From: Branchipolynoe longqiensis | Taxonomy: Eukaryota; Annelida; Polychaeta; Phyllodocida; Polynoidae | DNA: 64,000 nt | Assembly: GCA_030323885.1 (NCBI GenBank) | Contig: CM059186.1 | Span: 153,917,064-153,981,063, forward strand | Direction: 5' to 3' | Shown: one piece after another, positions 53,648-64,000 of the stretch | Layout of the letters: every line of letters starts with the position of its first letter | How positions within the stretch are numbered: the stretch's first letter is position 1 | Translations under genes and position numbers: made by a program | Notes under the pieces: generated by a model | Seen by the model: only the letters and a program-made list of their open reading frames with translations | Told to the model about the DNA's origin: nothing | Database searches by the model: none

Positions 53648-54418
53648 CTATTTGATATGACGTCAGCATCGGTGTTTAGGTCAGTGCGCGCACTGCTTGG
53701 CTGCAGGACGACACACTGTCACACTACAAACTCAATGGCTATGAGCAATCTTCGTAGAGAAAAGGTGAAATATCTCTAAAACCAGGCCACCTAGAAACAA
53801 ACCGAATGGCACAGATACAGAAAACATATTCAACGAAAAGATTATATCAAATTTATAAGGTTAGGCTTCTATATTTCTATTAATTTTGAATAAAATCGAC
53901 ATGTTGCACTGCGCGTATTTACAAACTCAATGCATTGTTAATGGCTGTGAGCAATCTTCATAGAGAAAAGGTGAAATATCTCTAAAACCATGCCACCTAG
54001 AAACAAACTGCTTGGAACCACATACCGAAAACATATTCATCGAAAAGACTATATTAAAATTATACGGTTAGGGTTCTGCATTTCTACTAATTCTGAATAA
54101 AATCGACGTGTTGCACTGTGCGTATCGGCAAACTCAATGCATTGTCAATGGCCATGAGCAATTTTCATACAGAAAAAGTGAAATATCTCTCAAACTACAC
54201 TACCTAGACACAAACCCCTTGGCATACATACAGAAAACATTCAACGAACAAGTTATATTAAATTTATATGGTTAGGGTTCTGCATTTCCATTAATTTTGA
54301 ATAGAATCGACGTGTTGCACTGCACGTATCGGCCAACCAATGGCAGTGTGCCATCGTTCTGCAGCCAAGGTGCGCACGCATGCACAATGTCTATAAACAT
54401 TGAAAGGGTTCTATATAT
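53641..54418 (+). mobile_element. MITE-2 copy, diverged
   Basis: Same interior as 33296-34074 with landmarks ACAAACTCAATG, GGCAAACTCAATGC and GGCCAACCAATGGC about 200 bp apart. Termini are less conserved, so the ends are approximate. Confidence 0.7.
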
Positions 54419-54559
54419 ATTGGCTGTTTGGGACTGACCTCTAGATGACCTGCTACATCATTTCGGACGCTGACGGTGCATTGTGAACATTGTACAGCGC
54501 AGTGGCGCCACCTATCGGTATAAGCAGTATATATGAATCACACGAGCGTGTTTAGAGCT

Positions 54560-54865
54560 GGAAGGCGGCTGGAGGCTGAGTGCCTGAGGGAGGCCGGCGG
54601 GCGGCCTTATAAGGGGGGAAGTGAGCAGAGGCAGGAGGGGGGTGAGTCGCTCAGGGCCGGGGGGAGGTGAGCAGTGGCAGGGGTGAGTCGCTCAGGGGCG
54701 GAGGGAGGTGAGCAGTGGCAGGAGGGGGGGGTGAGTCGCTCAGGGGGGGAAGTGAGCGCGGTCGGGCGAGGTGAGAAGGCAGCGCGACACGCGGGGCGGG
54801 GGAGGGTCTCTCCCTTCCCTCGCATCAAACGTAATGCTTCACATTACGACCAATTGCCTACCCAA
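54560..54865 (+). mobile_element. VNTR-containing repeat element, copy 2
   Basis: GGCGGCTGGAGGCTGAGTGC start, then three roughly 53-bp units with GAGGTGAGCAGTGGCAGG and GTGAGTCGCTCAGGG (54607-54770), then GTAATGCTTCACATTACGAC. Inverted relative of 35138-35405. Confidence 0.7.
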
Positions 54866-56334
54866 AAAGAGGCTACTAAGGCAAACAAGTGGCTACAGCA
54901 GTACATTCTATCCACTACTTTAGTTCTGTTTGTTTGCTTATTGTCTTAAGTGATCAGGGCGGGACTTTAATTCAGTCTTTCTGTCTGTAGGGAATCTGTA
55001 TGCATCTATTATATCACCTCAGTTTATTGTAAACATACCTTACAGAGAGTTAACATAAAAGAATTGAATTGAAATTCAGACTCCACCCCTTATATATAGA
55101 CAAGCACAGGTCCATGCAAATAGTAAAGAGGAATAAATATATATTTTTGAGAAATACATTTAAGTATATCATAGTAATTAATATATCTATGATATAAATA
55201 TATGTATGGCTATGTCCAAGCATTGGCCGATCCTGCAATTAATTCATTCAAGAATAGATTAGAAAAAGCATGGGCTGATGATCCAGGGAAATTTGACCCC
55301 TTATTCACCACATGCTGCTAATTACTCCTTGTGTTGCTTATTTACTTGCACTCAAGCAAAAATGAGAGACAAATAAGTGTTCACACTTCCTGTCTACCAT
55401 TCGCTATATCGCTATATTTGTAAAACGCCACCGTCAAGTGCAATCAGGGCCAGTTAAGCTGGAAAGTTCCAGATTTGGCCAACAGATGTCACTAGCTTAA
55501 CTGGAGGGGTATAATACAAGGAGAGTGGTGGTGAAATTCCTGAAGAAAAATACAATATAGTTAGTTGTCTTTAATTTGTTAAATTATAGATATATTACAA
55601 GGATAGGAGCTTGAATCCTGTTGCGATATGAATATCTGAATCAAGCATTTGATTATTTTCCCAATTATTCTCTACAGAGATATAGCATGTGAAACCACAG
55701 GCAGTCAAGGAAACGACCCGACTAGATTAGTTCCAGATTCTGCCGATAGATGTCACTAGCTTAGGTGGCGGGGTCTATTGACCTTCCATCTTTCCACGGA
55801 TTGCTACCTTATCCTATAAAATATCAAAAGAGTCCTATTAGGGCTACTAAAACACAATTGAAAATATTGGAATAGTGCTGGTCAGCGGTGAAAACACCTA
55901 TCCGTTATGAGCAGAATAAATCAATTCATCAATACAAAACAAATCCTATTAATGTTGAGCGCCAGACTAGATAGCAATAGTTATTAATTTTAAACCCTTG
56001 TTTTCACTTGGCCGGACCGCAGGTTCGAATCCCATAATCTGCCACACGGGAAGCGGGCGCACAACTCATTAAGCCATGCCGTGTGTTGTAGGCCTATTCT
56101 GGTTTGGGGAGTACTTAGGAATTATAATGCTTTATTACGATTCATCTTTCAGGTGGCTTAGTTAATGTTAATGTTCACGATGCATCCGTAGCAGTTCAGA
56201 ATAGTACTGCCATTTAGGCCTACTAATAGCTTAATACTCAAAATTTAAATTAACTAATTGTGGCAATCTCAGCGTGTATGAATCGTAATGCATTGTTGAT
56301 GTGCGTTCTGTAATGTAAATAGATCCATTTTCAG
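54866..56334. other. Intergenic, no gene seen
   Basis: Two related motifs, GTTCCAGATTTGGCCAACAG (55467) and GTTCCAGATTCTGCCGATAG (55731), each followed by ATGTCACTAGCTTA, suggest a short dispersed or tandem repeat. A tRNA-like B box in reverse lies near 56022. Confidence 0.45.
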
Positions 56335-57604
56335 TTAAAGTTGCATATCCGACGGTTTTGAGTTCCTGTTATTTTAGAGTGGTCACTATGATCTATTTTA
56401 CTTTAAATTAATTTTTATTTAGAATGGCTAACTTTTGAGATATTTGAAGTACAAGCATGTAAAATTAGTTTTGGCATGCATGCCAAAACTCTGACATCAT
56501 TCATGTTGGCCTCCCTAACAACATGGCTAATTAACTTACGAGGCAACTGGTCACGTGACCCTTCTTGCTGCATCGGACCACATGTGGTCGCTCACTTCTG
56601 GCCCGGAGCTCAAGCTAGCAGGTTCGCTTTCCCACCCACCCACCCTATCTGGGGTTGAGCGCTGTTCTTGTCATTTAACCATTACGGGTGTAATCGATTA
56701 ATCAACTCAGGCCACCTGAGCCACTGTTTGGCGCATGCGCATATCCTACAGACTCGGGTTAAATAAACGAATACGGTTGGGGTGGATAAAATGGTGGCTT
56801 AATCTAAAACTTAATATTTGTGTTCAATATCCGATATATGTACAGCAAAATAGGATTTCAAGTATTTTATGATTGAAGAAGCTGACAATCTGGGTTATTA
56901 AAAAAAAAGCATTAAAATAACACGTAGGACCTGTAAGGGTAGCTGTTATCCTACAGGTACCGGCACAGATGTGACATCATAGCTCCTAGCAAACCCCAGC
57001 TAAGAGGTGGGTTATTGGGGTCGGGTCGTTTTGCACACGTCACGTGTATTTCTGGACTTCACTCACAGTGTTCGATTTGAAATTCTGATGACTCGGGTGA
57101 CCCGAATCGTTCGGGTCGTGTTAATCGATTATGGCCAATGTGTGTTACAATCATGAAGTTTAGTCATTAAGTCATATATCACAGTTCTTGTTATATATAC
57201 GATTAATGCTTAACTAGTTCATTATCGAACTCTGCTCTCGTTAAACTTGTTATTTATGATGATATTAGACCTCAACCGGTCACTTGCAATTGATGATATA
57301 GGCCCTGTCGCCGACTTTCCTCTAGAAAGCACAACTTCGTTGAAGTTACAGACTTGATTTTTATTATGAAATAAATAATGTTTCAATTTACATTCAATAA
57401 CTGTGTCGATCTTGTTGCCTCGTTAAGTGAATTATATGATTATGCAACAACAGGTTCTATTCAATCGACTTAGTATTCCCTTTTATACAGAAGCAAATGT
57501 TTAATAAGTGCATCGGTATCTAAGTTAGATACCGGTATGTAGAATCAAATCTAGATAATTGCTTTGGTTTTGAAATGGTGTTTCGTCGGACTACACAGCT
57601 TTAA
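56335..57604 (+). mobile_element. MITE-1 copy H, split by a roughly 940-bp insertion
   Basis: The 5' half is 56335 to about 56500 (TTAAAGTTGCATATCCGACG start) and the 3' half is about 57447-57604 (ending GGACTACACAGCTTTAA). The halves are complementary parts of one MITE-1 interrupted at about its middle. Confidence 0.75.
56684..57135. mobile_element. TAATCGATTAA-terminated element inside MITE-1 copy H
   Basis: GTGTAATCGATTAATCAACT at the left and GTGTTAATCGATTATGGCC at the right. Interior related to 31445-31775. The sequence between this element and the MITE-1 halves is unassigned. Confidence 0.6.
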
Positions 57605-58021
57605 TGCTTTGCTTTTGAAATGATGTTTCGTGGGACTATCCAGTTTGAAGAGTAATTAATAACAGATTCCCCTGCAATGTGTATATTATTGTTTATTATA
57701 TAAAGTCTCAGGACGATGGAATAAACCCCCAAACAAACCACATGGTTCGACGCTGCACGATATGCTCTGCAGACCGCTGAAATAAATGTAGAAAACCCAG
57801 CACATGGGGAGGAATTTCAATTAAATGTGATTGTTGATTCAGGAAAGAAACATTAAATAACAATACTACAAATGCACAAAATGAGTAAGTGTTGTTGATA
57901 CAGATCCGTTATAGAACGATGTTGAGATGGTTTACTTGCGATTGTGTGACGAAACAGTGCGTAGTTTGGACAGACCTCCTTGCACAGTTAAATAAGGTAG
58001 TCACACACACCTATATATAGG

Positions 58022-58075
<54 letters not shown>

Positions 58076-58227
58076 TGATATAATATGTATGCATATCTTA
58101 CAATGCCGGTGGTCTAGTTAATTATATATATGCTATATATATATGATTTGGTTGATTATATATATGTGACATCAAAGAATTATGCAAATATAAATCAGAA
58201 GGTTAGATTATTTATTAACCTCCTCCG
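57605..58227. other. Intergenic with (AT)n tracts
   Basis: Nothing coding. (AT)n at about 58025-58080. Confidence 0.5.
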
Positions 58228-58576
58228 ACATTAGTTCAATGCTTTTGAGATTCTGGCTTATAAAAAAGAAGAAGATAAATATATTACGTTGGTCGTTGTA
58301 GCATACCGTAATTTAATTAGAAATTACTTTTATTATAAAAGGCTGACTTTGGAGCTATTTGAAATGAAAACATGCAAAATTTTGGCGCGCATCTACAAAT
58401 TCAGACACGATAGGCTTCAGCCATAACATGTTCAACACAAACTTACTTAGTATTCCCTTCTATGCAGCAACAGCTTCATAATAAGTGCAACAGTAGCCCT
58501 ATCTAAGTTGGATATGTAAGATCAAATTTAGCTGCATGATTTGGTTTTGAGAATCTGACGCTTTCATCAGACTGTA
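58228..58576 (+). mobile_element. MITE-1 copy J, degenerate
   Basis: Recognisable by TTGGTCGTTGTAGCATACCG, GAGCTATTTGAAATG, CAGCAACAGCTTCATAATAA and the end TTTCATCAGACTGTAG. Termini eroded. Confidence 0.6.
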
Positions 58577-58687
58577 GTCTTTGCCTACCTCCTCCAGCAA
58601 CTCTCCGGATGGATTGGTGGCGCCCCCACTGGGATCTTCACCTCACTAATCACCTCCTACTGCTTGCTGCCAGTCTCATGAAAGGTG

Positions 58688-59042
58688 TTAAAGTTGCATA
58701 GTCCGATGGTCTAGAGTTTCTGTCATTTTCTGAGATAAATACATTAGATTGATCGCTATAGACTACCTTACTTTAGTTTGATATAACTTTTATTTTAGAT
58801 TGTTAACTTTGGAGATATTTGAAGTATAACCATGCAAAATTAATTTTGGCAAGCATGCCAAAACTCTGACACCATAGGCGTCTGCAGTAACAGGTTCTCT
58901 TAAATTGCATCTGTATTCCCTTCAGTGTGATGACAAATGTTTAATGAGTGCCCCAGTATTGAAGTTAGATATGTAGAATAAAATCTAGATAATTGTTTTG
59001 GTTTTGAAAATTTGATATTTTCATCGGACTATGCAACTTTAA
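58688..59042 (+). mobile_element. MITE-1 copy K
   Basis: Complete, 355 bp: TTAAAGTTGCATAGTCCGAT to CATCGGACTATGCAACTTTAA minus its first base. A good reference copy. Confidence 0.9.
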
Positions 59043-59353
59043 CCAAATCACCAGCAATGTATGTGGAGTCCTTTACATGTACAGTAAAACCCCATTATAG
59101 CGCCCCTCGATTTAGCGTGAATTAGGATATAATGCGGTGATTCATTGGACCGAGAATTCTTTAATTCAAATGTAGCTAATTCAGTCAACTTGACCCCGCT
59201 GTTTTCGCGATGACATTTGTATGGACCCCAACGATTGCGTTATAAGGGGGTTTCATTGTACAGTATACATATACATATAATGAACAACATAATTGACAAC
59301 TCTGCTGTAATGATGGACAAAATGTAGAATCCATCGCCATTTTTCTAGTTTTA

Positions 59354-59707
59354 TTAAAGTTGATTAGTCCGATGGTTTTGAGTTTCTCTCATTTTCTGAG
59401 ATAAACATATTAGGTTGTTCATTATAATCTACCTTACTTTGGTTTGAAGTAACTTTGATATTAAATCGCAAACTTTTGAGATATTTGAAATGGAAACATG
59501 CTAAATTAATTTTGGCAAGCTTGCCAAAACTCTATCACCATAGGCTTCTGCAGTAACATGTTCTATTAATTGACTCAGTAGTCCCTTCTATGTGCTGGTA
59601 AATGTTTAATAAGTGCATCAGTATCTAAGGTAGATATGTAGAATCAAATCTAGCTAATTGTTTTAGTTTTGAAAATTTCATGTTTTAATCGGACTATGCA
59701 GCTTTAA
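59354..59707 (+). mobile_element. MITE-1 copy L
   Basis: TTAAAGTTGATTAGTCCGAT to ATCGGACTATGCAGCTTTAA, 354 bp. Confidence 0.88.
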
Positions 59708-59820
59708 TCGTATGTAGGCTATTTACGTAGTGAAGCGACGTGCGTTCGACTTGTTCAAGTTGTTGCCGTACTCTACTGTACAATAACACACCGCATAGGC
59801 CTATGAGCATGATCTATCGA

Positions 59821-59821
<1 letters not shown>

Positions 59822-59861
<40 letters not shown>
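59822..59861. repeat. (AT)n microsatellite
   Basis: About 20 AT dinucleotides. Confidence 0.9.
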
Positions 59862-60039
59862 GTGACTTAAAAGCACCATGTGTGATCGAACTCTGAATAA
59901 CAGTTGAACTTAACGCGGGAAATGTTCACCCTTAAATATGAGTATCATGTTGGCTATGATTAGGAGCGCCAACCCCCCTCGACCCTCCCTCCCTCCTTCG
60001 CCCCCTTCCCCCGTCCCTCACTCACATGACCTAGTTGTC

Positions 60040-60597
60040 AACTAAGCACTTGCTATCCGGACCGCACTTCGTCCACACCCCTCTCTATCTCCTCTCCGCT
60101 GGCCATGCTCCTCCTTGATATTGTCTGAAAAGAGTTCCAGGAGGGGGAGCCTGCCAGAATTTCACTTTCTACTCTTACTCTGTCTGTGTCTTTGGCTCGC
60201 CAGCTGGTCACCATAGAGCAAATAGACACGGTCCTTTGACTCAACTTTCTTCATGTCTCTTTCCTGCTTGTTTGCTTGGGTGGGGCCCTATACCTTTTCG
60301 TTCTCTCGATTTGTTCTTGTTGCTGGAACCGCTGGACCCATCTTTACCCGTCCCTTCCTCGGAAACCCTTGCCACTGTCTGCTGGATACAAGTGCTGTGC
60401 TACTGCCGGACCGGAGTGATTCTGGACCGCCCCAATGACTCATTGTTTAATCATTGTAAAGACATCCTCCAGCTTCTACAACCGTCCCACCAGAAGATTA
60501 TTCTTCAACCAAAGATTGGGCTGATTTTTCGGTGCCTCTCTATAATGCTGCAGTTCTGCAGCCGGTAACCATCGTAAGGTTACAAAACACCCCAGAA
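60040..60597 (+). repeat. Dispersed repeat, copy 1 of 2 (about 555 bp)
   Basis: Matches 63363-63955 in the same orientation: TCCACACCCCTCTCTATCTC, AAAAGAGTTCCAGGAGGGGG, CTTGTTGCTGGAACCGCTGG and CCATCGTAAGGTTACAAA. Open frames on both strands are not conserved between the copies, so it is not a gene. Confidence 0.85.
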
Positions 60598-60599
60598 GT

Positions 60600-61088
60600 C
60601 AAATAGTTGTCAACAAAATGAATGCATGATTCATGTACCACAAACTAGTTGCTAAACATTTCAACACAAACCAGCTAATTTTTTATGTGTTTTGGTTATA
60701 AAAAAAGAAGATATAGACCGACGACATGATATAGAAGTAGAAAGATAGGAATAAGCTTACCCTTAATAGAGCATTTGTAAGATAAAATAGAGCGCAAAGA
60801 GCTACCCCTAGTGTGGTTTCAACAATACACTGGCGTTTTCCACTGCATATCTCCAACTCTAAGGTAAACAGTCCACACATGTACGCAAATTACAATGTGG
60901 TCTAGATTATATCAATTCATTAAAACAGTTGGATAACACGATTCAGTGGGACTTTTCTTTGGGGGGGGGGGGGGGATTATAACTTTAGAACATATTAACC
61001 TTTAAGTGTAACTGATTAATTCTCTCCGAATCAAATATATTATTTAATAGGCTACATAATAATTAATAGCTCAACAAAATTATCTAAA
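60600..61088. other. 3' flank of the - strand EF-hand gene
   Basis: No coding sequence. A G-run lies at 60961-60974. On the - strand a variant polyadenylation signal ATTAAA lies at 61048-61043, about 40 bp after the stop codon. Confidence 0.45.
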
Positions 61089-61345
61089 CTAAAAGATATC
61101 TGCATCGTCTACATCGTCCCAGAATTCCGGATCCTCGTCCCACGTTTCCCATTCATTCCATTCGTCGTCATCGTCGTCGTCGTCCACGTCGTAGCCCTCG
61201 TCGTAGTCGTCGTCGTAGTCGTCGTCATCGTCGTTGGCGGAAGTGACCTTAGAGTGTTCCACTTCCTGTTCCGCTACGTGGCGCCAGTTGGGGCCCAGCT
61301 TCCAGGGCGCGGCGTAGAATTCGGCGCGGTCCAAGAAGCCGTCAC
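61089..61345 (-). CDS. Last exon of an EF-hand protein with acidic tail, unrecognised
   Basis: I do not recognise the gene. On the - strand an acceptor (TCTGCTTGCAG/) is followed by 84 codons and TAG at 61089-61091. The exon opens with GDGFLDRAEF, the second half of a canonical EF-hand calcium loop (the first half, D-x-N, would end the previous exon in matching phase), then YAAPWKLGPNWRHVAEQEVE. The rest is a long Asp/Glu/Tyr tract and ends EDPEFWDDVDDADIF. GC-rich third positions unlike the flanks and a clean acceptor support a real exon. Secreted or ER-lumen calcium-binding proteins with EF-hands and acidic ends (reticulocalbin, MCFD2 or CGREF1 types, or a mollusc matrix protein) are possibilities only. 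Earlier exons should lie to the right; none was found before 64000. Confidence 0.65.
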
Positions 61346-61650
61346 CTGCAAGCAGACGGGAACCTACTGTACACATATATGGAGAGACAGAGAAAAATGG
61401 GGAGTTAATCCGCTCCAATAGATATATACTAGATTTAACCCATACAGAGGAGTAGTGATCAGACCGACCCTAAAACCTCACCACCTTTGGTATTATATAT
61501 TTAATAATTCAACCATATATGTACTCTATATATATTGCATCTCTCTTTATATATATATATATATATATATATGCGTGTGTATTTCCCCACCCTCTCGCAC
61601 ACTCTTTCCATATCAGTATATGTGTATGTACATATATACACATTAGAGCT

Positions 61651-61682
<32 letters not shown>

Positions 61683-62516
61683 GTATGTGGAGGTAGGTTA
61701 AGAGGAAGTAAGATAGAGATCCCTTAAAATAAACATTAAATGAATCAATTTTCATTTTCAACACACAATCCGGAAAACGCAGAACAGAGACACCAACCAT
61801 TACAGTGTAGTATTTCTGACACAGAATTATGACTAACAGAAAGTAGGCAAATACCCCCACCCCCCTCCTCCCCATCCCACTGTCCCAGCCACTACACTCA
61901 CTGCTGCGATGTATCTACCTACATAACACAAATAACTGGCACAATATGCGCGCTACTTTTCTGAGCGGAGTATTGACGTAAGAGAGTACGAGTTGGTGAC
62001 GTGTGGACTTGAGGGAACTAATCTAAAGAGCCAGCGTCGTATTACACGCCCTAGGAATGTTCTATATCCCCCCCCCCCACCCTACCCCCCCCCCCCCCTG
62101 CTCACGATGACGACAGCCGGATACGGGGACTGTTATACATGTCTGCGACAAACCACACACACTCCCCAGGCAACCACACACGCCGAGCTGCTCACTGGGT
62201 GACGCCCAATGCACCGAGCTTCTCTACGCTGATAGATCTGCGCGGTGGCAACACCTATGGACATATATAATGTCATGTGTATGGAGAGTGAATGGATAAT
62301 TTTTGTCTGTTTTGTTTGGCTGTTGTTGCTTTTCTTTGCCGTTCTTGGTTTGTTGAGACTAGAGTAGTACCCCAACCGAGTCCAACCAATAGCCTGTCAA
62401 ATTTATAGTTGGCTCTATCTAGCCTGGCGTTCGACATTAATAACAACAGCAATACCAGTATTATAAGAACAAGAGCGGGGGGGGGGGGGGTCCATGAGTT
62501 TTCTGCGCAGCCCTGA
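61346..62516. other. Presumed intron of the - strand gene, anonymous
   Basis: (AT)n runs at about 61548-61572 and 61650-61680 and C-runs at 62069-62099. An eroded S1 fragment at 62368-62445 has CCGAGTCCAACCAATAG and TCTAGCCTGGCGTTCGACAT. Confidence 0.5.
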
Positions 62517-63216
62517 CCCGGTGTTGCAGTTTGAAAGGGTACCCAGCTTAAAGTTGCATAGTCCGATGAAAACATCAAATTTTCAAAACCAAAATACTTA
62601 TCTAGATTTGATTCTATATATTGAACTTATATACTGATGCACTTATTAAGCATTTGTTGTCACATAGAAGGTTGTAATAAGTCAATTTAATTGAACCTGT
62701 TAGTACTGAAGTCTATGGTGTCAGAGTTTTGGCGTGCTTGCCAAAATTAATTTGGCATGTTTTAATGTCAAATACCTCCAAAGTTAGCCATTTAAATTCA
62801 AAGTTACTTCAAACTAACGCAACATAGATCATAACGATCAGCATACAGTATTTATCTCAGAAAATGACAGAAACTCAAAAGCATCGGAATATGCAACTAT
62901 AAAATGGGGCTTTTCACAATACGCATTAGCATGCATTTGTGCCTGATTAAGATTGTACCCATATTTAATAACTTGTTAATTGCTTGTTAAGTTGTTCGTA
63001 CAGAGGATAATATATACTATCCAGCATAAAATATTCACTACAATGATTCCTGAAGGAATCCTTGCTTGTCTCACCCTACATTTTCAGAGAGCTCCTCCAC
63101 AGACAGAAGCAAGCTAGCAATTCAGACAAGATTTCAGGCTTGCCATTCGACTTTGTCGCACATGCATTGCGAAAAGCCCCGTTTTAAACTGGGTACCATT
63201 TCAAACTGCAACACCG
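62517..63216. mobile_element. Nested inverted-repeat composite
   Basis: Outer inverted repeats of about 30 bp: CCGGTGTTGCAGTTTGAAAG (62519) and TTTCAAACTGCAACACCGGC (63197). Inside are MITE-1 copy M and a second element with ends GGGGCTTTTCACAATACGC (62906) and GCATTGCGAAAAGCCCCG (63165). Confidence 0.75.
62548..62903 (-). mobile_element. MITE-1 copy M
   Basis: TTAAAGTTGCATAGTCCGAT start, then the reverse-orientation body. The right end is eroded (GGAATATGCAACTATAA). Confidence 0.85.
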
Positions 63217-63362
63217 GCCGAGCCGCTCCCCGAGCTGCTCACTGAGCTGCTCCTGGAGCCTCTCACTCCCACCTACTCAAAGGTCATCGTAAGTGACCCA
63301 GGAGTACACGTCGCTTACGTTCACGGGAGGGCTATGTTTGTTTGTTGGCAACTTAGCAAGCC

Positions 63363-63955
63363 CCACACTTGCTATTCGGACCGCAATTCGTCCACACCTC
63401 TCTCTATCTCCTCTCCGCTGGCCTTGCTCCTCCTTGATATGTCTGAAAAGAGTTCCAGGAGGGGGAGCCCGCCGGCATTTCACTTTCTACTCTTACTCTG
63501 TCCATGTCTATGGCTTGCTGGATGGTCACCATAGAGCAAATAGACATGGTCCTTTGACTCAACTCTCCTCATTTCTCTTTCCTAGACTCTACCCTTTCTA
63601 TTTCTCCCAGACATTCTTCTCCCCCTGACCAGGGGAGTTGTGTGCTTGGGTGGGGCCCTGTACCTTTATGCTTCTCTCGTTTCATTCTCGTTGCTGGAAC
63701 CACCGCTGAACCCATCTTTACCCGCCCTTCCTCGAAACCCTTGCTGCTGTCTGCTGGATACAAGTGCTCAACTACCGCCGGACCGAAGAGATTCGGTGCC
63801 GCCCCAACACTTCGCTGCTACAATGTTGTAAAGATGTCCACAGCTTCTACAACCACTCCTACTGAAGATTAATCTTCAACCAAAGATTGGGCCGATTTAT
63901 CGGAGCCTCTCTATAATGTTGCAGTTCTGCAACCAGTAACCGTCGTAAGGTTATA
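63363..63955 (+). repeat. Dispersed repeat, copy 2 of 2
   Basis: Direct relative of 60040-60597 with a roughly 60-bp extra block near 63580-63640. Ends with CCGTCGTAAGGTTATAAACC. Confidence 0.85.
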
Positions 63956-63961
63956 AACCAC

Positions 63962-64000
63962 CCCAAGCAAGCTAGCAAGCGAGCAAGCTAGCAAGCCCCT
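63962..64000. repeat. GCAAGCTA short tandem repeat at window end
   Basis: About four GCAAGCTA/GCAAGCGA units, cut by the window edge. Confidence 0.7.

Noticed and set aside
60236..60568. 110-residue frame
   Set aside because: Its relative at 63640-63870 does not keep the frame, so it is part of a non-coding dispersed repeat.

Overview
The window is animal nuclear DNA, not bacterial. Genes are split into short exons by GT-AG introns 0.3 to 8 kb long, gene density is very low, and interspersed repeats fill most of the space. One SINE family (copies near 14.0 and 26.3 kb) has a body type I associate with mollusc genomes, and the intron and repeat style fits a lophotrochozoan. A marine mollusc is therefore my best guess; this is inference.

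Three host genes can be supported, all partial. (1) On the + strand, 16277-21881 carries the last four exons (316 residues) of a lysocardiolipin acyltransferase 1 (LCLAT1/AGPAT8-type) gene, with the HX4D acyltransferase motif, a PEGT motif, C-terminal membrane segments and a lysine-rich ER-type tail. (2) On the + strand, 37946-49763 carries ten consecutive exons (350 residues, phases all consistent) of the gamma-type subunit of mitochondrial NAD-dependent isocitrate dehydrogenase (IDH3G); only the transit-peptide end is missing. (3) On the - strand, 61089-61345 is the last exon of an unrecognised protein with an EF-hand half and a very acidic tail.

The left 8.3 kb is a cluster of DIRS-type tyrosine-recombinase retrotransposons. 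Element 1 (443-6211) keeps the whole DIRS plan: left terminal repeat, gag-like ORF1, reverse transcriptase/RNase H, an intact 369-residue tyrosine recombinase, an internal complementary region (ICR) that matches the joined left and right termini, and an inverted right terminal repeat. Its ORF1 and RT/RNase H are broken by a stop, frameshifts and a SINE insertion. Element 2 (6293 to about 8190) is a diverged relative with only ORF1 left. Both elements appear to carry a 5'-UTR intron at the same place, just before the ORF1 ATG.

The rest is a dense mosaic of non-autonomous repeats. They include a tRNA-derived SINE (S1) with clear target-site duplications, a second SINE (S2), a roughly 355-bp TTAA-flanked MITE (MITE-1) present at least twelve times, a roughly 790-bp element with three internal roughly 206-bp repeats (MITE-2), other inverted-repeat elements, two copies of a VNTR-containing element, and many micro- and minisatellites. 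Several of these lie within tens of bases of IDH3G splice sites. The element names S1-S3 and MITE-1 to MITE-5 are mine, for use within this report only.
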